A DNA stretch of 64,000 nucleotides from UBA685 sp049889495 (GCA_049889495.1 JBMHDH010000016.1:12762-76761), one strand, 5' to 3'; counted from the first letter of the stretch, positions 25,321 to 32,960 are shown. Made by a program: numbers and translations. The notes: a model not told the origin generated them from the letters alone.

Positions 25321-25351
25321 AGAGGCGGCCCGTTGGCTGCCTCTTTTTTTT
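25321..25351 (+). terminator. Intrinsic terminator of the BMP importer operon
   Basis: AGAGGCGGCC (25321-25330) pairs with GGCTGCCTCT (25335-25344) around a CGTT loop, ten pairs with one G-U, and runs into eight or more T. It lies 35 bases after the binding-protein stop. A separate CTATCAC/GTGATAG repeat is found at 25294-25308. Confidence 0.92.
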
Positions 25352-25414
25352 GATCTTGCATGCTTTTATGACAGATGACTTATTTGAAAAATATGCTATG
25401 CTGTGCCCACAGGT

Positions 25415-25490
25415 GCGGGTGTAGCTCAGTTGGTAGAGCATCAGCTTCCCAAGCTGAGGGTCGCGGGTTCGAATCCCGTCGCCCGCTCCA
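25415..25490 (+). tRNA. tRNA-Gly (anticodon CCC)
   Basis: A complete 76-base cloverleaf. The acceptor GCGGGTG pairs with CGCCCGC at the 3' end, and the CCA is encoded. The D arm is GCTC...GAGC, the anticodon stem is TCAGC/GCTGA with loop TTCCCAA (anticodon CCC), and the T arm has GTTCGAATC. Decodes GGG glycine codons. Frames on the opposite strand here give a well-known spurious protein and are not genes. Confidence 0.97.
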
Positions 25491-25597
25491 GTTTTCGTTA
25501 CTTCTTTTAAAATGATAATTGACTTGCGTGTAATGCGGTGCAGGTTAGGGTGAGGGCATGCCACAATCCAATGGTGGCATGTTGTAGTGATGAGCCA

Positions 25598-25604
25598 CAG
25601 GAGG
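25598..25604 (+). promoter_or_regulatory. Shine-Dalgarno site that fixes a TTG start
   Basis: CAGGAGG, a near-perfect anti-16S match, sits six bases before TTG 25611 and inside the longer frame from GTG 25587, so it points to TTG as the true start of the first Lin0512-family gene. Confidence 0.85.
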
Positions 25605-25610
25605 TCTGTT

Positions 25611-25988
25611 TTGCCAAAAAAACGTATCGCCATTGAAATGGGCATGGGCAGTTCGCTTCGCCATGCAGATTATACAGCCGCGGCAAAGCGTGCGATTGAA
25701 GATGCGCTATGGCGTAATAGCCTGACCGTCGCAGATGCCTTTGGGCTAGATCGTGAGGCGATGATTGTAGATGTCGAAGTGGCAGTGCAAAAGCCTGAAG
25801 AGGTGGATGTGGCCGCTCTGGCCAAGGTGTTTCCCTATGGCAGTGTCAGCGTCACAGCGGTCAAAGGTGGGCTTGATATCCCAAAGCCAGCAGATAAAAA
25901 CGCCGCCAAAGAGCCTGGGATTACTGTCATGGCACAAGCGGCCATTATCGTCTCTTTCGATTTACCACTTGCGGCATCACAAAATTAG
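25611..25988 (+). CDS. Lin0512-family conserved hypothetical protein, copy 1
   Basis: A 125-residue soluble protein of the uncharacterised Lin0512 family. It starts at TTG after a perfect ribosome site. The family motif is IAIEMGMGSSLRHADYTAAA, then a helix and an alternating strand/helix pattern (VDVEVAVQKPEEVD, VSVTAVKGGLDI). The second copy, 12 bases downstream, shares the EMGMG...DYT.AA.RAI.DA and V.VGVQ.P..VD...VTAV.GG framework, so the two arose by duplication and may form a heteromer. Function is unknown. Placement directly after the nucleoside-type importer and a tRNA gives no firm clue. Confidence 0.82.
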   Translation: MPKKRIAIEMGMGSSLRHADYTAAAKRAIEDALWRNSLTVADAFGLDREAMIVDVEVAVQKPEEVDVAALAKVFPYGSVSVTAVKGGLDIPKPADKNAAKEPGITVMAQAAIIVSFDLPLAASQN

Positions 25989-26000
25989 GAGGGCCCCATC

Positions 26001-26369
26001 ATGACAGCAATGAAACGGTTGATTTTGGAAATGGGTATGGGCGCAGATCTTTATGGTGAAGATTATACCAAAGCGGCATGCCGTGCGATTGATGATGCCA
26101 TCCGCCATTCATCTTTGACGCTTTTTCGGTCATTAAACTTGGATCATAGCCTGATGCAAGTCAATGTCACAGTTGGTGTGCAAAACCCAGATGCCGTCGA
26201 TACAGAACAAGTCGCAGCAAAATTACCACGTGGCAATGCGCATGTAACAGCGGTGCATGGCGGCCAAAATATCACGGATAACGATAATGGCACTGTGAGC
26301 GTGATCGCGTCTGTCGCCATTGAGGCGACCTATCCAGAGGCAATGTTGCAAAAGATCGCAAATCCCTAA
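26001..26369 (+). CDS. Lin0512-family conserved hypothetical protein, copy 2
   Basis: A 122-residue paralogue of the preceding gene. LILEMGMGADLYGEDYTKAA matches copy 1's motif, followed by CRAIDDAIRHSSLTLF and VNVTVGVQNPDAVD. The ATG at 26001 has AGGAGGG seven bases upstream, starting at 25987 in the stop region of copy 1, so the two are one transcriptional unit with coupled translation likely. By eye the copies share roughly 40 percent of residues, so they diverged well before now and probably have distinct roles. Function is unknown. Confidence 0.82.
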   Translation: MTAMKRLILEMGMGADLYGEDYTKAACRAIDDAIRHSSLTLFRSLNLDHSLMQVNVTVGVQNPDAVDTEQVAAKLPRGNAHVTAVHGGQNITDNDNGTVSVIASVAIEATYPEAMLQKIANP

Positions 26370-26479
26370 GCGGCTATCAAAAACAGCACTGATAAAAATG
26401 TCAGTTATAAAAAGATGATCAGGGGTTCTTGACGCCTCTCATCACCCTTGATAAAGTGAGCACAGATATTGGTGACCTA

Positions 26480-26700
26480 ATGCCAAAGGCTAAGGTATAA
26501 TAGAGAATCCAGTGAGATGTATCCATCAGGACTCAAATCTGGAGCTGTACCCGCAACTGTGTATGGTTGATATCTGTCAAAATGCCACTGGAAGTGCTCT
26601 TTAAGGGGTGTCTGGGAAGGCGACAGAGTATCGATAACCATGAGCCAGAAGACCTGCCAATTGATGATAACCCTTATGTGAGGCGGGTGTCCTCATTATG
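26480..26700 (+). ncRNA. Cobalamin (AdoCbl/B12) riboswitch
   Basis: The conserved blocks of the B12 aptamer appear in order: GAATCCAGTGAGA near 26505, GAGCTGTACCCGCAACTGTG (26543-26562), the B12-box-side GCCACTGG (26584-26591), GGGAAGGCGACAG (26614-26626) and GAGCCAGAAGACCTGCC (26642-26658). After the core, TGAGG (26679-26683) can pair with CCTCA (26691-26695), a small hairpin whose end abuts the GGAG ribosome site at 26700-26703. That suggests control at translation initiation of the small membrane protein and its operon. The exact ends of P1 are estimated. B12 riboswitches normally reduce expression when cobalamin is plentiful. Confidence 0.93.
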
Positions 26701-26711
26701 GAGCAATGCTT

Positions 26712-26843
26712 ATGTCTTATTCATCAGGCGTCTCAGTGCGCGGTGAAGTCAATTTCACCTCTAATAGCGTCCTACAAAATCTAATCTATGTATCTCTTGC
26801 CTCAGCTCTTGCTTGGGCTGGCATTTTCTATCTGATTGTCTGA
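26712..26843 (+). CDS. 43-residue single-helix membrane protein behind the B12 riboswitch
   Basis: Translation from ATG 26712 gives MSYSSGVSVRGEVNFTSN followed by a hydrophobic helix (about residues 20-43, ending AGIFYLIV) and a stop. GGAG at 26700-26703 is eight bases upstream; the alternative ATG at 26706 would be too close. It is the first frame after the riboswitch and 55 bases before the ATPase of a metal importer. It has no histidine or cysteine, so it does not look like CbtB. It could be a small accessory subunit of the transporter or a leader peptide. I do not recognise the family. Confidence 0.65.
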   Translation: MSYSSGVSVRGEVNFTSNSVLQNLIYVSLASALAWAGIFYLIV

Positions 26844-26898
26844 TCGTACCTGATTTCAAGGTAACAGATTAGGCCAGACAGATTATGCCTGACAGATT

Positions 26899-27657
26899 AT
26901 GATTGTACAAACGGAGCAAATGTGCCTCGGCTATAGAGGCATGCCTGTGGTTGAAGGGGTGAGTTTCTCTCTTCAAGCTGGACAGGTTTGTGTGGTGCTT
27001 GGCCATAATGGGGCAGGCAAATCCACTTTTGTGAAAACATTGCTTGGCCTGCAATCACCGTTAAATGGTCGCTTTAAATGGCGCAATGATAAGCCAGCCC
27101 CTATGTCTTATTTGGGCCAACGGATTGAATTTGATGGGCAATTCCCAATCAGAGTGAAAGATCTTGTTACCATGGGCGCGTGGCATGGGCTGGGTCTGTT
27201 ATCACGAATTGATGATGAAAAATCGGAACTTGTTGCCACTGCCTTGGCTAAAACAAAATTGACCGATATGGCTGATAGGCCCATCTATGAATGTTCAGCT
27301 GGTCAATTACAAAGATGTTTTTTTGCACGTGCTATGGTGCAAAATGCGCCTGTTTTACTGCTTGATGAGCCCTTTACCGCGATGGATCAAGCAACAGAAG
27401 CCTTGTTGGTTGACCTTATCTTGAGCTGGCGTGATGAAGGGCGGGCGATTGTTATGGTCTTGCATGATTTGACCACCGCAAGAGGCCTGGCAGATACTGT
27501 TTTGTTGCTCGGGGAGGGACGCGCCTGTTTTGGGCCAAGCGCCGATGTGCTGACAGCCGAAAATTTGCAAGCACATGGCTATTTATCTGAGCTTCAAGCA
27601 AAATGGCTGGTCGCATCAGAACAGGCATTTGCCAATCAGGGGCACAGCGATGTTTGA
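26899..27657 (+). CDS. Metal ABC importer, ATP-binding subunit (ZnuC/MntB type)
   Basis: A 252-residue ATPase of the zinc/manganese importer group. It has Walker A GHNGAGKST, the Q-loop region PMSYLGQRIEFD, signature CSAGQLQRCFFARAMVQ (with C-S-A-G-Q in place of the usual L-S-G-G-Q) and Walker B VLLLDEPFTAMD, then the switch histidine in VLHDLTTA. The order ATPase, permease, binding protein is that of Znu/Mnt operons. Its stop overlaps the permease start by 8 bases. It is the first large gene behind the B12 riboswitch, which argues for cobalt as ligand, though zinc or manganese remain possible. Confidence 0.88.
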   Translation: MIVQTEQMCLGYRGMPVVEGVSFSLQAGQVCVVLGHNGAGKSTFVKTLLGLQSPLNGRFKWRNDKPAPMSYLGQRIEFDGQFPIRVKDLVTMGAWHGLGLLSRIDDEKSELVATALAKTKLTDMADRPIYECSAGQLQRCFFARAMVQNAPVLLLDEPFTAMDQATEALLVDLILSWRDEGRAIVMVLHDLTTARGLADTVLLLGEGRACFGPSADVLTAENLQAHGYLSELQAKWLVASEQAFANQGHSDV

Positions 27658-28489
27658 GATGTTTGCCTATGACTTCATGCAGCGTGCCTTTATCGCCACA
27701 GCGGTTCTTAGCCTGTCTGTGGCACCAGTTGGCGCATTCTTGGTGCTGCGCCGCCTTTCATTGGCTGGCGAGGCCATGGCCCATGCGATTGTGCCAGGGA
27801 TTGTCATCGCCTTTGTGATCTCTGGTCTGTCGGTGATTTCCATGTTAATTGGTGGGCTGGTGGCTGGTGTTGTGGTCGCAGTTTTAACAAGCCTATTATC
27901 GCGGCGCACCCTGATTAAAGAAGATGCCTCTCTGGCATCTCTTTACCTGATTGCTTTGGCACTTGGGATATTTATTTTATCTGCCGCTGGGTCTGCTATT
28001 CCGCTGAAAAGCTTTTTATTTGGTTCCACGCTAGGCATTGATGATGATACGTTGATTTTGATTGGCGCCACAGCCACTGTGACCTTGCTCAGCTTTGCCT
28101 TTTTGTTGCGTCCGCTGATTTTGGCAACGATTGATCCCATGTTTTTCGAAGCGCAATTCAAACGCCCTGGCTTGATGTCTCAATGGTTTATGGTGTTGCT
28201 GGTCTTAAATCTATTGGCAGCATTTAAATCACTTGGCACGCTCATGGCCGTTGGTTTGATGATTTTGCCAGCAACCTCTGCGCGTTATTGGGTGTCTACT
28301 GTCACAGGCTATTTGGTGCTGACCTCTATCTTGGCATTGATCAGCTGTTGGCTTGGCCTGATATTATCTTTTTATCTGTCCGATGTGCCAACTGGCCCTG
28401 CCATTGTGCTGGTTTCAGGTGTGTTTTTCGCATTGTCACTTATTCTATCGCCGCTTGGCCTGCGCGCCAAGAAAAGCAAAAATTTCTAA
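27650..28489 (+). CDS. Metal ABC importer, permease subunit (ZnuB family)
   Basis: A 279-residue ABC-3 family permease with about eight hydrophobic helices. FIATAVLSLSVAPVGAFLVLRRL at the N-terminus and SLAGEAMAHAIVPGIVIAFV are the typical ZnuB opening, including the SLxGEAMAH loop. The C-terminal half has the conserved KSLGTLMAVGLMILPATSARY (about residue 190). The ATG at 27650 overlaps the ATPase stop; the longer frame from 27575 would run through the ATPase C-terminus. The binding-protein gene starts 17 bases downstream. Confidence 0.9.
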   Translation: MFEMFAYDFMQRAFIATAVLSLSVAPVGAFLVLRRLSLAGEAMAHAIVPGIVIAFVISGLSVISMLIGGLVAGVVVAVLTSLLSRRTLIKEDASLASLYLIALALGIFILSAAGSAIPLKSFLFGSTLGIDDDTLILIGATATVTLLSFAFLLRPLILATIDPMFFEAQFKRPGLMSQWFMVLLVLNLLAAFKSLGTLMAVGLMILPATSARYWVSTVTGYLVLTSILALISCWLGLILSFYLSDVPTGPAIVLVSGVFFALSLILSPLGLRAKKSKNF

Positions 28490-28506
28490 TAAGGAAGGTT
28501 CATTTT

Positions 28507-29400
28507 ATGTTGAGACTTAGATTTAAATCAATGGCTTTGACAGCTCTTTTGGGTTTGTCATTCTTAACATCTGCCACTATGGCAACAGCGCAGGCAGAGT
28601 TGCGCATTGTTGCCAGCTTTTCCATTCTAGGTGACATGGTTCAGCAGGTGGCAGGTGATAAGGGCGATGTAACAACAATTGTTGGTCCTGATGCTGATGC
28701 GCATCTGTATATGCCAAATGCGGGTGATGCCATCGCGGTCACAGATGCCGATATTATTTTCGTCAATGGGATGGGATTTGAGACTTGGTCATCCTCTTTG
28801 ATTGAAACATCGAAAACAAAGGCGGTTGTTGTAACGGCCACAGAGGGTGTGGTGCCTGTTATGGTCGAAGGGGAAGTTGACCCGCATGCATGGAACGCCC
28901 TTGAAAATGGTGTGATCTATGTCCAGAACATTGCGAAGGCTTTATCAGATCTAGATGCAAAAAATGCGCCTTATTATCAGGGGCGTGCTGATGCCTATAT
29001 CGCTGAGTTGCGCGCGCTCGACAAAAAGGCTGCGGCACGGTTTGCGGCCTTGCCAGAGGGTTCACGTTATGTTGTGACGGCCCATGATGCCTTTGGCTAT
29101 CTAGCAGATGCCTATGGGCTTACATTCTTAGCACCTGTTGGTATTGACACAGAAGCAGAGCCAACCGCAAGAGAACTTGCTGATTTGATCGACTTTTTGA
29201 AAGAGGTTAATGCCAAGGCATTGTTTGTGGAGAATATTACAAACCCTGATTTGATCAATCAGATTTCAGCCGAAACAGGCATTAAAGTTGAAGGGCGTCT
29301 TTATTCAGACGCGCTATCAATTAAAGGCTCACCTGCTACAAGCTATTTGGCAATGTATGAGCATAATTTAGAAAGCCTTATGACCGCCTTATCGAAATAA
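28507..29400 (+). CDS. Metal ABC importer, periplasmic binding protein (cluster A-I, ZnuA/TroA type)
   Basis: A 297-residue binding protein. Residues 1 to about 29 are a signal peptide ending ATAQA. The four ligands of cluster A-I proteins are visible: H66 in DADAHLYMP, H127 in DPHAWN, H193 in VTAHDAFGYLA and D268 in LYSDALS. Three histidines plus aspartate is the TroA/ZnuA set; MntC/PsaA manganese proteins have glutamate at the third site. The histidine-rich loop of many ZnuA proteins is missing. AAGGAAGG precedes the ATG. A longer upstream frame from 28288 lies inside the permease gene and is not real. Since the operon follows a B12 riboswitch, cobalt is the leading candidate ligand. Confidence 0.9.
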   Translation: MLRLRFKSMALTALLGLSFLTSATMATAQAELRIVASFSILGDMVQQVAGDKGDVTTIVGPDADAHLYMPNAGDAIAVTDADIIFVNGMGFETWSSSLIETSKTKAVVVTATEGVVPVMVEGEVDPHAWNALENGVIYVQNIAKALSDLDAKNAPYYQGRADAYIAELRALDKKAAARFAALPEGSRYVVTAHDAFGYLADAYGLTFLAPVGIDTEAEPTARELADLIDFLKEVNAKALFVENITNPDLINQISAETGIKVEGRLYSDALSIKGSPATSYLAMYEHNLESLMTALSK

Positions 29401-29505
29401 ATCCTGATCAAAACCATCTGCTGGTGGATAGTGGTTGGCGGATCGCGCTATGATTTGCTACGCTGATCTACCTGTTTTATTTTTCATGAAAAAAGGACAA
29501 AAGAT

Positions 29506-30264
29506 ATGCGTCAAAATAATGTAAAAGCGCTATGGGCTGAGGGCAAAACAGCCTTGTGCGGGTGGCTGGCAACGGAATCTGCTGTTCTTGCTGAAACGCT
29601 TGGCGTATCTGGCTTTGATGCTGTGGTTGTTGATTTACAGCATGGGGCGGCCGATATTCATAATCTGATGCATTTGATGCAGGCTATTTCGGCAACCAGC
29701 GCAACACCGATGGTGCGCTTGCCAGGTAATGTGCCAGAAATCATCATGAAATCGTTGGATTGGGGCGCTTATGGCGTGATTTGCCCCTTGGTGAACACCA
29801 AAGAAGATGCGGTCCGATTTGTTGATGCCACGCGCTATCCCCCTGAAGGGGGGCGGTCTTTTGCCTCAGCGCGTGTGTTTAACTATGCTGGCCCCGATTA
29901 TTTGGCAGAGGCCAATCAGAATATAACGCGCCTTGCGATGATTGAAACAAAAGATGGTTTGGCCAATATCGATGATATCCTTTCGGTTGATGGGCTTGAT
30001 GGTATTTTTGTTGGGCCAACCGATTTGGCCTTGGCACTTGGTCTGCAACCTGGCCCTGAAGGCACGCATGATGCCCTAGAAAAGGCAATTGCACATTGTG
30101 TGGCACGAACAAAGGCTGCTGGCAAATATGCTGGTATTTTCTGTTCAGGCGGCAAGGGCAGTGCACGCCGACGTGATGAAGGCTTTGATTTGGTTGTGTC
30201 AACGGCTGAATTATATATTCTGAAAAAAGCGATTGCCCAAGAATTGGCTGATTATAATAGCTAA
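29506..30264 (+). CDS. HpcH/HpaI-family aldolase (2-keto-3-deoxy acid aldolase type)
   Basis: A 252-residue class II aldolase with a TIM barrel. GFDAVVVDLQHGAADIHNLM carries the family start with the catalytic histidine, VRLPGNVPEIIMKSLDWGAYG follows, MIETKDGLANIDDI gives the metal-binding glutamate, and GIFVGPTDLALALG the metal-binding aspartate. Members cleave 2-keto-3-deoxy-sugar acids or 4-hydroxy-2-oxo acids to pyruvate and an aldehyde. AAAAGGA lies upstream of the ATG at 29506. It converges with a small membrane-protein gene 2 bases beyond its stop. The substrate is not clear; nearness to the Entner-Doudoroff genes is suggestive only. Confidence 0.87.
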   Translation: MRQNNVKALWAEGKTALCGWLATESAVLAETLGVSGFDAVVVDLQHGAADIHNLMHLMQAISATSATPMVRLPGNVPEIIMKSLDWGAYGVICPLVNTKEDAVRFVDATRYPPEGGRSFASARVFNYAGPDYLAEANQNITRLAMIETKDGLANIDDILSVDGLDGIFVGPTDLALALGLQPGPEGTHDALEKAIAHCVARTKAAGKYAGIFCSGGKGSARRRDEGFDLVVSTAELYILKKAIAQELADYNS

Positions 30265-30266
30265 GA

Positions 30267-30497
30267 TTACGGTTGTTTTTTTCCTGATGCGGATTGCGGG
30301 GACTGTCTTATTGGACGGTCCCCATTTCGTTTGACCAGAAACATAATAAATAACACCGCAGCAGCATAAATAAAGATCGCCAAAGGTTCATTTAAAAGCC
30401 CATGATGTAATTGATCATTGGCGCAGATAAAACGCTCTTTTGCTGCAGAGGTGGCCTCAGATTGGCTGATGATGGCGCATGTGGTTTGGTCAGTCAT
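30267..30497 (-). CDS. Small hypothetical membrane protein (76 aa)
   Basis: A 76-residue frame with a soluble N-terminal 35 residues (two cysteines), a single hydrophobic helix (LAIFIYAAAVLFIMFLV, about 40-56) and a short basic, serine-rich tail. The topology is convincing but no family is recognised and the ribosome site is poor. It sits exactly in the gap between the aldolase stop and the gap promoter region, on the other strand, reading away from gap. It could be a genuine small membrane protein or chance; the compact fit to the aldolase stop (2 bases) mildly favours a gene. Confidence 0.5.
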   Translation of the reverse strand: MTDQTTCAIISQSEATSAAKERFICANDQLHHGLLNEPLAIFIYAAAVLFIMFLVKRNGDRPIRQSPQSASGKKQP

Positions 30498-30576
30498 AAG
30501 CTATTATCACATTGTTTTTCTTTTATACGATGGGAAATCATAGAATGATTTACCGCAGAAAATGTTTTCTCAATAA

Positions 30577-30597
30577 TAAATAAATCAGAGTTATTTA
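30577..30597. promoter_or_regulatory. Inverted repeat upstream of gap, candidate ROK operator
   Basis: TAAATAA (30577-30583) and TTATTTA (30591-30597) form a 7-base inverted repeat with a 7-base spacer, in the AT-rich 182-base region before gap. ROK repressors such as Mlc/NagC bind AT-rich dyads of this size, and a ROK gene is second in the cluster. This is a candidate site only. Confidence 0.4.
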
Positions 30598-30679
30598 CTT
30601 TTTATTTGACTTATGATAGGCAAGGGGAAAATCACAAATATACCCCTTTGTTATGAGGTGGATAAGATAGGAGCAGAAA

Positions 30680-31672
30680 GTGGCACTTAAAGTCGGCATT
30701 AATGGATTTGGCAGAATTGGTCGTTCTGTGATCAGGGCTGCTCTTGAATCAAATAATCAGCAAATCGAATTTGTGGCGATCAATGATATGGGGGATGCGG
30801 AAACAAATTGCCATTTGTTGAATTTTGATTCTGTTCATGGTCGCTTGATGCCGCAGGCCACAGTCGAAGGAAGCCATATTATTGCTGGGCGTCATAAGAT
30901 GCGTGTCATGCAAGAGCGTGATCCTGCGGCCATTGATTGGCGCGGTGTTGATGTTGTGATGGAATGCACAGGTTTATTTACCGCTAGAGATAAGGCCCAG
31001 ATGCATTTGCATGATGATGTGAAGCATGTCGTGATATCTGCCCCTGGGCAAGATGCTGATGAAACAATTGTTTATGGGGTGAATCATCATCTGGTCACAC
31101 CAGATACCAAAATCATATCAAATGCGTCTTGTACCACAAATTGCCTCGCACCTGTGGCAAAGGTTTTGCATAATTTGGTTGGTATTAAAACAGGCTATAT
31201 GACAACCGTGCATTCTTATACGGGTGATCAGCCTGTGCTTGACACCGCGCATAAGGATCTGCGTCGGGCAAGGGCTGCGGCGATGTCTATGATTCCAACC
31301 TCAACGGGTGCTGCCAAGGCGGTTGGCTTGGTATTGCCAGAATTACAAGGCAAGCTTGATGGATCTGCTATTCGTGTTCCCACAGCCAATGTGTCTGTGG
31401 TCGATTTAAAATTCATGCCAGAACGTGCGGCGTCGAAAGAAGACATTAATGCAGCCTTAATTGCGGCGGCGAATGGGCCAATGAAAAAAGTGCTGGCTGT
31501 GACAGACAAGCCGCTTGTTTCCATTGATTTTAATCATGATCCTCATTCGTCAACTGTTGCGCTAGACCAGACAATGGTCACGCAAGATGGTTTGGTACGT
31601 GTTCTTAGCTGGTATGATAATGAATGGGGCTTTTCAAATAGAATGCTCGATGTGGCAAGTTTATTTGCATAA
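30680..31672 (+). CDS. gap: Glyceraldehyde-3-phosphate dehydrogenase
   Basis: A 330-residue NAD-dependent GAPDH, which oxidises glyceraldehyde-3-phosphate from the KDPG aldolase reaction. INGFGRIGRSVIRA is the Rossmann start, INDMGD contains the aspartate that favours NAD, SNASCTTNCLAPVA holds the catalytic cysteine, and VHSYTGDQPVLDTAHKDLRR, TGAAKAVGLVLPEL and WYDNEWGFSNRMLD complete the family set. The start is GTG with GGAGCAG upstream. It opens the sugar cluster and has a small CCCCC/GGGGG stem-loop after its stop (31684-31702) without a T run, so reading through to the ROK gene is possible. Confidence 0.95.
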   Translation: MALKVGINGFGRIGRSVIRAALESNNQQIEFVAINDMGDAETNCHLLNFDSVHGRLMPQATVEGSHIIAGRHKMRVMQERDPAAIDWRGVDVVMECTGLFTARDKAQMHLHDDVKHVVISAPGQDADETIVYGVNHHLVTPDTKIISNASCTTNCLAPVAKVLHNLVGIKTGYMTTVHSYTGDQPVLDTAHKDLRRARAAAMSMIPTSTGAAKAVGLVLPELQGKLDGSAIRVPTANVSVVDLKFMPERAASKEDINAALIAAANGPMKKVLAVTDKPLVSIDFNHDPHSSTVALDQTMVTQDGLVRVLSWYDNEWGFSNRMLDVASLFA

Positions 31673-31721
31673 GCTAGCCAAATCCCCCTATGTTGTGGGG
31701 GGCTAAATTCTATAAGGGACC

Positions 31722-32960
31722 ATGATGGCTAGACAACAATTAGGAAGCAATCAAACGGGGCTAGGGCAATATAATGAGCGTTTGATTTTATCGCTTGTGC
31801 GGCGTGATCCTGGGATTGCAAAAGCAGAGTTAGCGCGTGTGACAAAGCTGACACCGCAAACCATATCTGTGATCGTTAATCGCTTGATCGAAGATGGTTT
31901 TGTCGTCACAGGGGAAAAACAACGCGGCAAGGTTGGCAAGCCGTCAACAGGTTTATTGTTAAATCCCAAAGGCGCGCTTTCACTTGGGGTGAAAATTGGC
32001 CGCCGCTCTTTGGATATTATTTTGATGGGGTTTGATGGCAAGATCATGGCACGTGATATCAGTTATCACGATTTTCCAGAGCCAGCGAAAACCTTGCCAG
32101 CGATTAATGATGCCATCGAAAAGATGCGTGAGGGCTTAAGCGAAGACGAACAAGATAAAATCATCGGAATTGGATTGGCGGCACCTGGGACTTTGGCAGG
32201 GTGGTCACATGAATTTGAAACATCAGAACAGGTGATGTCAGTCTGGCAAGAAGTTGATTTAGCACAAGAGATTGCCCGTGTGACAGATTTGCCAGTATCA
32301 ATGATGAATGATGTATCTGCGGCATGTTTGGCTGAATTATCGCTGAATAAAGAACGGCAAGATCATGATTTTCTGTATCTTTATGTGGGCACCTTTATTG
32401 GGGGCGGCGTTGTCATGAACGGGAAATTGGTGACAGGGTTCACAGGCAATGCGGCCTCTGTTGGCTCTATGGCCGTTGGCTTATCTGATGGAAGTCAAAA
32501 GCCTGATCAGATTTTATCCATCGCATCATTGCGTGAATTGGAAAAAGCGTTAAAGGCCAAAGGCCATGTGATTGAAAGTTTGCATGGGTATGACAGCCTA
32601 GATGGCGAAGTGCTCTCGTTATTTGATGCGTGGTCTGATGTGGCATCGAATGCGTTAGCCGTGGCGATTGTCAATGCGCATGCGGTTTTGGACACTGAAA
32701 AAATTGTCATTGATGGCACTTTGCCACCTGTAGAATTGACAAAATTGATAGCCAAGACCAAAGCGCGCTTGCATGATTATGATTTGACAGGCTTGCGCTT
32801 TCCCGAATTTGAACAAGGCAAGATTGGCTATGAAGCACGCGCACTTGGTGGCGCATTTTTGCCAGTTTACGCAAAATTCGCCCCTGATCGCGATGTCTTC
32901 TTAAAGATGATTAGCCGCCAACAGCGCATCACACAATCTGTGTTGCAACCAGGCATATAA
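31722..32960 (+). CDS. ROK-family transcriptional regulator
   Basis: A 412-residue protein with an N-terminal helix-turn-helix (KAELARVTKLTPQTISVIVN, about residues 35-60) and a ROK sugar-binding/kinase-fold domain. GIGLAAPGTLAGWSHEFETS and FLYLYVGTFIGGGVVMNGKL are the ROK core, with IGGG-type glycine loop. The classical zinc-binding cysteine cluster of ROK proteins (CxCGxxGC) is not seen. It lies between gap and zwf in the same direction (49 and 38 bases away), so it probably senses a sugar or sugar phosphate and represses this cluster. A candidate operator lies before gap. Confidence 0.88.
   Translation: MMARQQLGSNQTGLGQYNERLILSLVRRDPGIAKAELARVTKLTPQTISVIVNRLIEDGFVVTGEKQRGKVGKPSTGLLLNPKGALSLGVKIGRRSLDIILMGFDGKIMARDISYHDFPEPAKTLPAINDAIEKMREGLSEDEQDKIIGIGLAAPGTLAGWSHEFETSEQVMSVWQEVDLAQEIARVTDLPVSMMNDVSAACLAELSLNKERQDHDFLYLYVGTFIGGGVVMNGKLVTGFTGNAASVGSMAVGLSDGSQKPDQILSIASLRELEKALKAKGHVIESLHGYDSLDGEVLSLFDAWSDVASNALAVAIVNAHAVLDTEKIVIDGTLPPVELTKLIAKTKARLHDYDLTGLRFPEFEQGKIGYEARALGGAFLPVYAKFAPDRDVFLKMISRQQRITQSVLQPGI

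Noticed and set aside
25316..25645. 109-codon minus-strand frame with a GDGIRTRDPQLGK-like stretch
   Set aside because: It is the reverse complement of the tRNA-Gly gene, a well-known source of spurious proteins; the tRNA cloverleaf is complete.
26899..28489. Calling the importer ZnuBC for zinc outright
   Set aside because: The ATPase and permease families carry zinc, manganese, iron or possibly cobalt; the B12 riboswitch argues against a plain zinc label.
28288..28506. N-terminal extension of the metal-binding protein
   Set aside because: It lies inside the permease gene in another frame; the signal peptide and AAGGAAGG ribosome site fix the start at 28507.
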